Shown: positions 8,984 through 17,401 of the stretch, one piece after another
How the letters are laid out: each line of letters starts with the position of its first letter
Position numbering within the stretch: the stretch's first letter is position 1
DNA from: Dyadobacter subterraneus
GTDB taxonomy: Bacteria > Bacteroidota > Bacteroidia > Cytophagales > Spirosomataceae
NCBI RefSeq assembly: GCF_015221875.1
Contig: NZ_JACYGY010000002.1
Span: 1,177,573 to 1,241,572, forward strand
Reading direction: 5' to 3'
Length of the DNA: 64,000 nucleotides
The notes under the pieces: generated by a model
What the model was told of the DNA's origin: nothing
The model's database searches: none
The model's input: the letters and a program-made list of their open reading frames with translations, nothing else
Translations under genes and position numbers: made by a program

Positions 8984-9162
8984 GAATTAATAAATGGATT
9001 ACGACATCAGATTATGCCAAGAATAATCATTTGGCAATAGCTAGAGTACATAACTGGATTTCCAGAGGTGTTATTCCAAAAGATTGTTTTATTGTAGTTC
9101 CTGAACTAAATCATTTGAAATTGATAAAAAATCAATCATACGAAACGCGTGCTACCAAATAA
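8968..9162 (+). CDS. Small putative helix-turn-helix protein
   Basis: A 64-residue reading frame that starts inside the end of the DUF3784 gene (16-base overlap). WITTSDYAKNNHLAIARVHNWISRGVIP has the layout of a MerR/excisionase-like winged helix used for promoter or operator binding. No sensor domain is present. Coupled translation with the membrane protein gene is likely from the overlap. It may regulate its own operon, or simply be a DNA-binding antitoxin-like protein; the sequence does not decide. A strong terminator follows at once, which supports the end of a real transcription unit here. Confidence 0.55.
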   Translation: MEEALRINKWITTSDYAKNNHLAIARVHNWISRGVIPKDCFIVVPELNHLKLIKNQSYETRATK

Positions 9163-9182
9163 TTTGAAGCTTATTGCAACAA

Positions 9183-9218
9183 AAAAACCACTTGCTAATT
9201 ATCAACAAGTGGTTTTTT
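9183..9218. terminator. Bidirectional terminator between convergent genes
   Basis: AAAACCACTTG (9184-9194) and CAAGTGGTTTT (9206-9216) pair perfectly around an 11-base loop. A runs on the left and T runs on the right let it work for both the small HTH gene and the uxaB gene. Confidence 0.88.
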
Positions 9219-9233
9219 ACATTCTAGTAAATG

Positions 9234-10724
9234 TTAATTAATTATCGTTTCTTTCTTCGAAAGCAATTCCAGGTTTTCCGTTACCGCGTTTGAAAAACCA
9301 GGTAGGGAAGTCAAATTAGCACCCCATAAAGATTCGTCACTTAACACTTTCTGAACCAATTCGGAAAGTGTTTCAGCGGCGTCCCACTTTTCTGCAAAAT
9401 AGGCGGCTGAATCGCAGCGGATCGGATACAGTTCACCGTTTCGTTCACCCGAATAAATACCTTCCAGGAATTGCGTAGATTTCATAAACAGTAAAAAAGC
9501 AGCAAATCCTTTGGCAAAAAGTACCGGAACTTCACTGGATTTTTGATAGTGATTCAGCAGTGTAGGGATATTACGCATCTTCATTTTTGCTGTATACTGA
9601 ACAGTAATATCAATCAGCTGGTGACGGATAAAAGGATTTCTGAAACGATCCAGAACCTGATTTCCGAATTCCTGAGCACGCCCCGGATCCACTTCGTATG
9701 GAATTGCCGGAGCTAATTCTTTCAGCATAACACCAGCTATAAATTCGGATGTTTCAGGATTTTCCATGCTTTCGCGAACTGTGTTTAATCCATGTAAAAA
9801 ACACAAACCGGAAGCCAATGTATGCGTTCCATTAAGCAAACGTAGTTTTAATTCCCTGAAAAGATCAATATTCGGTTCGATGACAACGCCGTTATCAGCT
9901 TGTGCAAAGCTCAGAACAGATTTTACATGTGCATCACCTTCAATTGCCCACAAACTGTAAACTTCTGAAACGATTAATAGATCATCTTTATAACCTGATT
10001 TTTCTGATAATTCGGCAACTGTTTCCGCATCAGGTTTTCCGGGAACGATCCGGTCGACAAGTGAATTACAGAATTGATTATGCTGTTCAAGCCAATTTAT
10101 AAAATCATCACCCAAATTATGTTCCTGTGCTTGTTTTAAAACGATCTCACGCAGTTTCGTACCATTTCCAACAATTAATTCCGTAGGTACAATCACCATT
10201 CCGGATTCTGCCGTGCCTTGAAAGGCTTTAAAACGCTCAAATAAAAAAGCAGTCAATTTTCCGGGAAAAGAGGTTGGGGGAGAAGCCTGCAAATTATCTT
10301 CCACAAACTGAATACCGACTTCTGTTGTGTTGGAAATGACAATCTGTATTTCCGGATTATGCGCACATTCCAGAATTTCAGCCCAGTGATTACTTGCCGA
10401 AAGTGTTCTGCTGATGGCAGTATTAATCACCGTTTCATCAATATGTTCTCCATTTTGAATTCCTCTTATACCGTGAGAAAAAATATTTTTCTGCGTTTCA
10501 AAAGCATCGGCACTGCCTTGTGAAGTTGATTTTACAACGACAATCCGGCCATTAAAAATATTTTGCTGATTGGCTTTATTGACGAAGTAATCAGGGAGTC
10601 CACGTAAAAGTACGCCTGTACCGAACTGGATTATTTTTTCCGGTAAAGCCAATAGTTTATCTAAGTCGGGATATAATTCAGGACGTTGTTTTAATAACTC
10701 GGGAGATAGCTGGGATACGGTCAT
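9234..10724 (-). CDS. uxaB: Tagaturonate reductase (altronate oxidoreductase)
   Basis: A 496-residue polyol dehydrogenase of the long-chain mannitol dehydrogenase family, reducing D-tagaturonate to D-altronate with NADH in the cytoplasm. IIQFGTGVLLRGLPDYFV (about 30-47) is the dinucleotide-binding start; NTTEVGI, IVGNGTKLREIV, VDRIVPGKP and the catalytic LLNGTHTLASGLCFL (Lys/Asn/His region) follow as in UxaB. It serves the galacturonate branch that starts with uxaC at the left edge, yet it is 8 kb away and on the other strand. A tagatonate- or fructuronate-specific relative is less likely, because length and motifs match UxaB rather than UxuB. Confidence 0.9.
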   Translation of the reverse strand: MTVSQLSPELLKQRPELYPDLDKLLALPEKIIQFGTGVLLRGLPDYFVNKANQQNIFNGRIVVVKSTSQGSADAFETQKNIFSHGIRGIQNGEHIDETVINTAISRTLSASNHWAEILECAHNPEIQIVISNTTEVGIQFVEDNLQASPPTSFPGKLTAFLFERFKAFQGTAESGMVIVPTELIVGNGTKLREIVLKQAQEHNLGDDFINWLEQHNQFCNSLVDRIVPGKPDAETVAELSEKSGYKDDLLIVSEVYSLWAIEGDAHVKSVLSFAQADNGVVIEPNIDLFRELKLRLLNGTHTLASGLCFLHGLNTVRESMENPETSEFIAGVMLKELAPAIPYEVDPGRAQEFGNQVLDRFRNPFIRHQLIDITVQYTAKMKMRNIPTLLNHYQKSSEVPVLFAKGFAAFLLFMKSTQFLEGIYSGERNGELYPIRCDSAAYFAEKWDAAETLSELVQKVLSDESLWGANLTSLPGFSNAVTENLELLSKKETIIN

Positions 10725-10775
10725 TTTTGTAAATTTCTTGTTCAGGAATATGACGCTTTTTCTGTGTTTAAACCC

Positions 10776-10808
10776 CTAAAAAAAGAGGCACCATTGGGGC
10801 GCCTCTTT
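10776..10808 (-). terminator. Terminator of lon
   Basis: AAAGAGGC (10782-10789) and GCCTCTTT (10801-10808) form the stem; reading leftward, the minus strand continues into a run of seven T. It lies 33 bases past the lon stop and separates it from uxaB. Confidence 0.85.
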
Positions 10809-10840
10809 CGGGAATATTTCTGAAATGAATCAGGTAACTT

Positions 10841-13363
10841 TTATACAGTCAATGTTACGTATCCGCTTTCTTCTTTTTCTTTCTTTTCGTCTGGAAAAAC
10901 AAAAGTGGTAGCGTTCGATACTTTTTCAGGGAGCAAGGCGATCTCTAACACTTCATCAACTTTATCCACATAGTAGAAAGTTAAATCTTTGATATAGTTC
11001 GCTGGTACTTCCTCAACGTCTTTGCGGTTTTTTGAGCACATGATAATTTCTTTCACACCGGCTCTTCTTGCTGCAAGGATTTTTTCCTTAATTCCACCCA
11101 CAGGAAGCACTTTTCCACGTAAAGTAATCTCACCGGTCATAGCCAGGAACGGACGAATTTTACGTTGTGTAAAAATCGAAGCCATCGAAGTTACCATCGT
11201 GATACCCGCAGAAGGACCGTCTTTCGGAACTGCTCCCGCAGGAACATGCACGTGCAGATCGTAATGATTGAAAATACGGTAATCAATATCCAGTTTATCA
11301 GAATGTGCTTTCAAGTAAGAAAGAGCCGTAATCGCTGATTCCTTCATCACATCACCCAGTTGTCCCGACAAGGTCAAGCCACCTTTTCCACGACTTAAAC
11401 TGGTTTCAATAAACAGGATTTCTCCGCCAACCGAAGTCCAGGCTAAACCTGTAACCACACCGGCAAAATCATTATCCTGATACAGATCTTTATCAAAAAT
11501 CTCAGCACCCAGGAATTTCTCAACGTGCTCAATTTTTATTGTTTTTGGATATTCCTGATCCATCGCCACAGATTTGGCAATTTTCCGTACCAGTGTACCT
11601 ACTTTTTGTTCCAGGTTACGAACGCCGGATTCACGGGTATATCCTTCAATAACGCGCAACAATGCAGCATCATCAAATTTCACATCCGTTGCTTTCAAAC
11701 CGTGATCTTTGCGCTGTTTTGGTACAAGATAACGTTTAGCGATCTGCAATTTTTCTTCAATTGTATAACCCGTCATCTCGATAATTTCCATACGGTCGCG
11801 AAGTGCCGGGTGGATTGTATCAAGTGCGTTGGCAGTAGCTACAAAAAGTACGCGGGAAAGATCGTATTCAACTTCAAGATAATTATCTGTGAAAGAAGAA
11901 TTTTGTTCAGGATCCAAAACTTCGAGCAATGCAGAAGCAGGATCGCCGCGGTAATCTGAGCTTACTTTATCAATCTCATCCAGAATAAAAACAGGGTTTG
12001 CAGAACCAGCCTTTTTGATGTTCTGGACAATTTTCCCTGGCATTGCTCCGATGTATGTCTTACGATGACCACGAATTTCGGCTTCATCATGTACCCCACC
12101 CAGGGCCATACGGATGTATTCACGGTTCAGAGATTTTGCTATGGATTTACCAAGGGAAGTTTTACCAACGCCGGGAGGTCCATACAAACAAAGAATCGGA
12201 GCTTTTAAATTTCCTTTCAGTTTTAAAACTGCAAGATATTCGATGATCCTTTCTTTTACTTTTTCCAAACCAAAGTGATCTGCATCCAGCACTTTTTGTG
12301 CGCGGACAAGATCAAAATTGTCTTTTGTATATTCACCCCAAGGCAGATCAACCAGCGTTTCCAGATAATTTAATGTTACCGGATATTCAGGTGCCATTGG
12401 GTTGATACGCTGTAATTTGGCAAGTTCCTTGTCAAAATGCGCACGAACAGTGTCCGACCATTTTTTCTGGCTTGCTTTGGCACGGATATCATCCATGTCG
12501 CGCTCCGGACTATCAATTCCAAGTTCATCATGCAAAACTTTAATTTGCTGACGCAGGTAATAATCACGTTGCTGCTGGTCGATATCAGAACTTGCTTTTG
12601 ATTGGATTTCACGTTTTAATTCAAGCATTTCAATCTCCCGCATCATATACTGAAGCAAAAGCGTCGCCTGCTTGTGCCCGTTTCTTTCTTCCAGCAATCT
12701 TTGCTTATCAGCCACTTCAACATTAATATTTGAAGAAAGAAAATGGATCAGGAAAACAGGACTTTCTATATTATCCAATGCAATTCTTGCTTCCTGAGGA
12801 ATCTCTGGATTCAAACGCATGATCTTATGCGCACCATCACGAAGCGATTGCAAAAGTGCTTTCGATTCTTTTTTAGTTGGAGCAACGAAAGAATCTTCTA
12901 TTGCCTCAACCTCGGCAGTGAGATATGGATCTTCACTTAATATCTTTTTTATTTCAAAACGCTGACGGCCCTGAACGATAATCGTAACATTTCCATCCGG
13001 AAGTGTGATCATTTTCAGTATGTGTGCAACGGTTCCGATTTTATGCAGGTCGTCTGCGGTAGGATCTTCTTTATTTGGTTTGGCCTGCGTAACTGCACCC
13101 AAAATCCGCATGTTAATATCCGAATTACGATATATTTTTTTGACAAGACGGATTGCTTTTTGGCGTACTACGGTAACCGGAATAACCATTCCGGGAAATA
13201 GAACTGTTTGCCTGATTGGCAGAATCGCAAGTTCACTAGGTACTTCAAAAGGTTCATCAGAGCCCTCGGGACCACCCAGGGGAACAATTTCAAGGCTATC
13301 TAAATCCGAATCGGACATAAGAAGCCGACTATAGAGGTCAGAAGGTTCAAATTTCATAGGCAT
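10841..13363 (-). CDS. lon: ATP-dependent protease Lon
   Basis: A full-length 840-residue LonA protease that degrades misfolded and regulatory proteins in the cytoplasm. Residues about 40-250 are the N-terminal LON domain (LAILPIRQTVLFPGMVIPV). The AAA+ module has Walker A GPPGVGKTS and Walker B FILDEIDK. The C-terminal protease has catalytic Ser718 in DGPSAGITM and Lys761 in GGIKEK, exactly 43 residues apart as in E. coli Lon. The start at 13363 gives an N-terminus of about 40 residues before the domain; an internal Met (MSDSD) is possible. A palindrome touches the start codon region (see 13365-13379). It has its own terminator and stands alone as a unit. Confidence 0.98.
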   Translation of the reverse strand: MPMKFEPSDLYSRLLMSDSDLDSLEIVPLGGPEGSDEPFEVPSELAILPIRQTVLFPGMVIPVTVVRQKAIRLVKKIYRNSDINMRILGAVTQAKPNKEDPTADDLHKIGTVAHILKMITLPDGNVTIIVQGRQRFEIKKILSEDPYLTAEVEAIEDSFVAPTKKESKALLQSLRDGAHKIMRLNPEIPQEARIALDNIESPVFLIHFLSSNINVEVADKQRLLEERNGHKQATLLLQYMMREIEMLELKREIQSKASSDIDQQQRDYYLRQQIKVLHDELGIDSPERDMDDIRAKASQKKWSDTVRAHFDKELAKLQRINPMAPEYPVTLNYLETLVDLPWGEYTKDNFDLVRAQKVLDADHFGLEKVKERIIEYLAVLKLKGNLKAPILCLYGPPGVGKTSLGKSIAKSLNREYIRMALGGVHDEAEIRGHRKTYIGAMPGKIVQNIKKAGSANPVFILDEIDKVSSDYRGDPASALLEVLDPEQNSSFTDNYLEVEYDLSRVLFVATANALDTIHPALRDRMEIIEMTGYTIEEKLQIAKRYLVPKQRKDHGLKATDVKFDDAALLRVIEGYTRESGVRNLEQKVGTLVRKIAKSVAMDQEYPKTIKIEHVEKFLGAEIFDKDLYQDNDFAGVVTGLAWTSVGGEILFIETSLSRGKGGLTLSGQLGDVMKESAITALSYLKAHSDKLDIDYRIFNHYDLHVHVPAGAVPKDGPSAGITMVTSMASIFTQRKIRPFLAMTGEITLRGKVLPVGGIKEKILAARRAGVKEIIMCSKNRKDVEEVPANYIKDLTFYYVDKVDEVLEIALLPEKVSNATTFVFPDEKKEKEESGYVTLTV

Positions 13364-13364
13364 T

Positions 13365-13379
13365 CTGTCATAATGACAG
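13365..13379. promoter_or_regulatory. Palindrome CTGTCA-TAA-TGACAG just before lon
   Basis: A perfect six-base inverted repeat with a three-base centre ends two bases upstream of the lon start codon at 13363. In the transcript it could fold over the ribosome entry site; in DNA it could bind a repressor. Neither is shown by the sequence alone. Confidence 0.4.
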
Positions 13380-13489
13380 ATAATCTTTTCCTAATTTATA
13401 AATAATGACTTTCAAATGAAAGGGATAAATACAACAAAATTGCCGTGCCAACCAAATGTTGTCAGGCAAATTATCGATAATCACCTTTT

Positions 13490-13981
13490 TTAAAGCGTTT
13501 GAACAGATTGTCCCTTTTTATACAAAAAAGTTTTTGGTCCTGATGGAAGTTTCAGATTCATCATGTTAACCTGATCATCAAACGTTTCCATTAAAATGCT
13601 ATTTTGAAGTTTCCAGCCTTCGGGATTTTCGGAAAATGGAATTTCAAGATAGATCCAGGTTGCATCAGCTTCTTCTTCCTTGCCGACATACTGGATTTCT
13701 GCTTTTTTCTGTGTGTTGGTCAGGGCAAAATGTTTGCGGACATAACGCTCTACAAACGGATTATTCTGATCATTATTTTTAATGGTGAAAATACGTTTGT
13801 TATTATCTTCCGAAAGTCCTTTTTCCAAATCATCCGTAAAAATACGAATACTTATTTCAAAGGATTTTCCAGGCTTATCATACTTCATTTGCGTTACGCT
13901 GACATGGTATTGATGTTTGGGCGCAAACGAGCTAGATAGCCAAAAGATAACGAGCAGAAAGGTAAGACGGGTGATCTTCAA
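13490..13981 (-). CDS. Exported DUF6702-family protein
   Basis: A 163-residue protein with a signal peptide (KITRLTFLLVIFWLSSSFA) and a compact beta-rich body: HQYHVSVTQMKYD, then FEISIRIFTDDLE, and YLEIPFSENPEGWKLQNSIL. This order matches DUF6702, a small periplasmic family common in Bacteroidota whose function is not known. It lies between lon and rseP on the same strand, 79 bases past the end of the rseP-proximal hairpin region; co-transcription with rseP is doubtful because of that hairpin. Homologues often sit next to M1 peptidase or envelope genes, but here only rseP offers such context. Confidence 0.7.
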   Translation of the reverse strand: MKITRLTFLLVIFWLSSSFAPKHQYHVSVTQMKYDKPGKSFEISIRIFTDDLEKGLSEDNNKRIFTIKNNDQNNPFVERYVRKHFALTNTQKKAEIQYVGKEEEADATWIYLEIPFSENPEGWKLQNSILMETFDDQVNMMNLKLPSGPKTFLYKKGQSVQTL

Positions 13982-14015
13982 TGCAAACTTGTAAGAAGAT
14001 GAGGATAATTTATAA

Positions 14016-14048
14016 CCTCGACCGATTTACAAAATAAGCCGGTCGAGG
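14016..14048 (-). terminator. Hairpin after rseP
   Basis: CCTCGACCG (14016-14024) and CGGTCGAGG (14040-14048) pair perfectly over nine bases. It lies 11 bases past the rseP stop on the minus strand. The following minus-strand bases are A/T-rich but lack a clean T run, so it may be a weak terminator. Confidence 0.6.
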
Positions 14049-14059
14049 GAAAATATTTT

Positions 14060-15391
14060 TTAGAAAACTGCTTTCCAAACGTCGTTGAAGATGGCAAAAG
14101 CCATTAATCCTAAAAGCAATACCATACCAACTTTCTGAGCATTTTCAAGGAAAACGTCAGAAGGTTTACGGCCGGAAATAATTTCATAAGAAAGAATAAC
14201 GGCATGGCCACCATCCAAAGCTGGAATTGGCAAAGCATTCATAAATGCCAAAACCATGGAAAGTAAACCTGTAAGATGCCAGAAACGGTTCCAGTCCCAA
14301 ACTCCGCCAAACATACGGGCAATTCCGATTGGGCCGCTTAATGCTTTTGAAGCAGAAACTTCACCGCGGAAAATCTTGCCAAAACCTTTGATGTTATTGA
14401 AAACAACGTTGAAAGCATTTTTTGTACCTTCTGAAATAGCCTGACCAACCGTAAATTTGATTGTTGTAAATGCCAAAAGACTTTCCGGATATAGCCCGAT
14501 TGTTCCGTCAGCGGAAACTTTAACATTGATATCCTGTTGTTGTCCGGCGCGGTCGATAACGATTTTCGCTTCCTGACCTTTCAGTTTTGGAAGTGTTTCC
14601 TGCAATTCATTATAGTAACGAATCGGAGCGCCGTTGATCGAAACAATTTTATCACCCGCTTTGATACCTGCTTTTGCAGCTGGCATTCCTGGTACCAGTT
14701 CCCTGATTTTAAAGGGCATGGCAGGCATAATAAAAGTATTTTTTTCTTCACGATCAGCCTCTGAAAGTTTTTCGATAAAGTTATTTGGAATATCAATATC
14801 AACTTCCTGTCCGCCACGATTAACGGTGTAAGAACTGTTGCTTCCCAGAAATACATCAGAGCTCACAACATCATTAAAATCAGTGAAACTTTTTCCATTG
14901 ATTTTTACAACTTTGTCACCTGTGCGAAGTCCGATTTGCTGTGCAAGATCGCCGGCTACAATACCGTATTTGTTAACTTCCGCGTTAGACAAAATCTTTT
15001 CACCGTCTTTATAAGCAAGGACGATAAATATAAAAATACCTACGATAACATTCACGATAATACCGCCAAGCATTACGATAAGTCGTTGCCAGGCTGGTTT
15101 TGAGCGGAATTCCCATGGCTGAGGATCTTTATTCATTGCCTCGGTATCCATGGATTCGTCAATCATACCTGATATTTTAACAAATCCACCCAGTGGAATT
15201 GCACCGATTCCGTATTCAGTTTCTCCTTTTTGTATACTCCAGATTTTCGGAGGAAAACCGATGAAGTATTTTTCAACACGCATACCAAACGTCTTAGCGG
15301 CAAACATATGCCCCCATTCATGCAATCCTACCAAAATAGACAAACCCAGTATGAGTTGTCCGGCCATAATCAGGTACTCTAAGTATTCCAT
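14060..15391 (-). CDS. rseP: RIP metalloprotease RseP (site-2 protease)
   Basis: An intramembrane zinc protease of 443 residues in the inner membrane. The zinc motif HEWGH is at 24-28 inside the first membrane helix, and the third ligand motif ALPIPALDGGH is near 388-398 in a late helix. Between them lie two PDZ-like domains (VAGDLAQQIGLRTGDKVVKING and PAAKAGIKAGDKIVSING). The family cuts anti-sigma factors and clears signal peptides; the anti-sigma-like protein encoded at 20915 is a possible client, which is only inference. The usual neighbour dxr is not present; instead a 195-base gap separates it from the MutS-like gene. Confidence 0.95.
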   Translation of the reverse strand: MEYLEYLIMAGQLILGLSILVGLHEWGHMFAAKTFGMRVEKYFIGFPPKIWSIQKGETEYGIGAIPLGGFVKISGMIDESMDTEAMNKDPQPWEFRSKPAWQRLIVMLGGIIVNVIVGIFIFIVLAYKDGEKILSNAEVNKYGIVAGDLAQQIGLRTGDKVVKINGKSFTDFNDVVSSDVFLGSNSSYTVNRGGQEVDIDIPNNFIEKLSEADREEKNTFIMPAMPFKIRELVPGMPAAKAGIKAGDKIVSINGAPIRYYNELQETLPKLKGQEAKIVIDRAGQQQDINVKVSADGTIGLYPESLLAFTTIKFTVGQAISEGTKNAFNVVFNNIKGFGKIFRGEVSASKALSGPIGIARMFGGVWDWNRFWHLTGLLSMVLAFMNALPIPALDGGHAVILSYEIISGRKPSDVFLENAQKVGMVLLLGLMAFAIFNDVWKAVF

Positions 15392-15586
15392 TCAGATCTT
15401 TGAAATTATTGAAAATTGATAATGGAAATTGAAAATTGAAACTGTTTCGCGAGGCGAGGTAGATTCTTTATTTTCAAAGATTAAACTTTTATTTTTCTTG
15501 CTAATACAAATAAACGTAAACTCGTACAGTAAAGTTACTCAAAAGGTGCAATTTCATTCAAAAACCTTTGATGAACGGTAGTTGGT

Positions 15587-17401
15587 TTATGATTTTTGCA
15601 TGTCAATATCAATTCCCATCATCCGCATTAATTCGGATGCGTTGAAAGATTTACAGATTCCATCGTGCAATTGATAATCAAATTTAAGCTGTCCGTTTTC
15701 CACATCGGAACGGAAATGGAAGTTCTGAACATAAGTTTCATTCGCGCCCCATTCACCTAATTCAAGGTCGTGGGTGGAAACCAGTCCTGCTGAACTTTTT
15801 GCGTGCAATTGACGAATCAGGGCTTCAGCGCCTTTATGTCTGTCTGCTGAATTTGTCCCTTTTAATATTTCATCCAAAAGATAAAAAACCGGAGATTCAT
15901 TTTTTTCATCAGCCAGTTCTAAAAGCTGACGTAATCGTTTTAATTCAGCATAAAAAGAAGATGTGCTTTCTTCCAGAGAATCCTGCGTACGCATACTGCT
16001 GAAAACACGAAGCGGCGAACAGGCAAATTTGCTTGCAGATACTACGGCGCCTATTTGTGCCAGAACTAGATTTAGTCCGATTGTACGCAGAAATGTACTT
16101 TTTCCGGACATATTAGAACCGGTAACAAGGATCGTTTGTCCCAATCCATTCATGCCAAAATTATTACTTACCCGTTTTTCTTTCGGAATAAGCGGATGTC
16201 CCATTTCGGTTGTTTCAATATAAACACCTTTTTCCCAGGTTACCTGTGGAACGGTGGAATCCGGATAAGCAAAGGCATTTCCAGCCAGACTATTCATTGC
16301 TTCTGTATCAGCAAGAACATTCAACCAATCATGCAAATGGTCTTTGTTCGCTTTTTTCCAGTTTTCCAAACCAGCCAGACAGTGCAAATCCCACATTGTG
16401 GTAATACCGACAAAAATGGCGAAGAATGGGTGATTTCTATAATCCAGTCGCTCAAACAAAACGCCTGCTTTTCTAAGAGAATGGGCGGCGCCACGGATTA
16501 AAGTCTGGCGTTGTTTCCACCAGCGAGACCGGAATGGTGCAGCGTCAGCAATGTCTAATAAATCAGAATAAGCAGAAAGAGTGAAACCAAGTGCGGTCGT
16601 ACGATTTACAATACCTTGCAGAGTTTCCTGATAACGTCTGAGAATGACCAGATGCCAAACAAGGCTCATTGCCAATAACCAGCCGGGAATTATTCCCGCA
16701 AAAACAAGTCCGCCAACCAGTAATGTTATGAATGGAAAAAACCGCCAGCGAAGGGAAGATTGTAAAGAATCAGGTAAAGTTTCCGCGGACCAATCACGAA
16801 AAGCGCCTACTTGCTGAGCTGCATGTTCATGCAAAAGTGCCGTTGCTTCCCAGATTTGTCTGAGTTTAGGATTGTTTTTAAATTCTTCAACCGCTTCCTG
16901 TCTCATCAGAATTTCTTCTAACGAAGCATGATGTTTCAGCCAGTTTGCCAATCTGCGGCTGCCTTCCGAAGTTCTTGTACGGTTTAATAGACGGTATAAA
17001 GAATATTCACCGAAAATATCAAGGTCGGTAGCGAACGAATGATTTTTTTCCTGAAAGTGAATTCCGGTATCTTTTCTCAGAAATTTAAAAGAAAGACGCT
17101 GGATTTCATCTTCATTTATGGTCTGGATATTCCTCTGGAAATTACGTTTTGTTTTGGCTGTTTGTTGAAGGCGCATCAGTATCAAAAATATAACCAATGC
17201 AATAGCAGTACCAATTCCCCAGCTCGGCTGATTAAAATGATTCCAAAGCCAGGCTGTTCCAAAAATGCTTAGAAAGGCCACTATTCTGCCAACCGACAGC
17301 ATATTGAACTGCCCCTGCGCAATGGATTCTGCTAATTTTGCTTTTTTAAATTCAGCTTCAAAAAAAGTCTGTGGATTGGTAATTTCCTTTTGATTATCCA
17401 T
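15587..17401 (-). CDS. Membrane-anchored MutS-like ATPase
   Basis: A 604-residue protein whose last 200 residues are a MutS-type ATPase: Walker A GSNMSGKSTFLRTIG, then SMRTQDSLEESTSSFYAELKR split as in MutS, and Walker B FYLLDEILKGTN. There is no mismatch-recognition domain, and the N-terminal third has hydrophobic segments at about 30-50, 60-80 and 215-245 that look like membrane helices. Such MutS relatives are common in Bacteroidota and have no assigned function; mismatch repair is unlikely. The start codon overlaps the stop of the upstream ABC transporter gene by one base (TAATG), so the two are translationally coupled. Confidence 0.82.
   Translation of the reverse strand: MDNQKEITNPQTFFEAEFKKAKLAESIAQGQFNMLSVGRIVAFLSIFGTAWLWNHFNQPSWGIGTAIALVIFLILMRLQQTAKTKRNFQRNIQTINEDEIQRLSFKFLRKDTGIHFQEKNHSFATDLDIFGEYSLYRLLNRTRTSEGSRRLANWLKHHASLEEILMRQEAVEEFKNNPKLRQIWEATALLHEHAAQQVGAFRDWSAETLPDSLQSSLRWRFFPFITLLVGGLVFAGIIPGWLLAMSLVWHLVILRRYQETLQGIVNRTTALGFTLSAYSDLLDIADAAPFRSRWWKQRQTLIRGAAHSLRKAGVLFERLDYRNHPFFAIFVGITTMWDLHCLAGLENWKKANKDHLHDWLNVLADTEAMNSLAGNAFAYPDSTVPQVTWEKGVYIETTEMGHPLIPKEKRVSNNFGMNGLGQTILVTGSNMSGKSTFLRTIGLNLVLAQIGAVVSASKFACSPLRVFSSMRTQDSLEESTSSFYAELKRLRQLLELADEKNESPVFYLLDEILKGTNSADRHKGAEALIRQLHAKSSAGLVSTHDLELGEWGANETYVQNFHFRSDVENGQLKFDYQLHDGICKSFNASELMRMMGIDIDMQKS

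Noticed and set aside
11525..11959. 144-codon open frame opposite lon
   Set aside because: It lies fully inside lon on the other strand, with an aromatic-rich composition typical of an antisense shadow.
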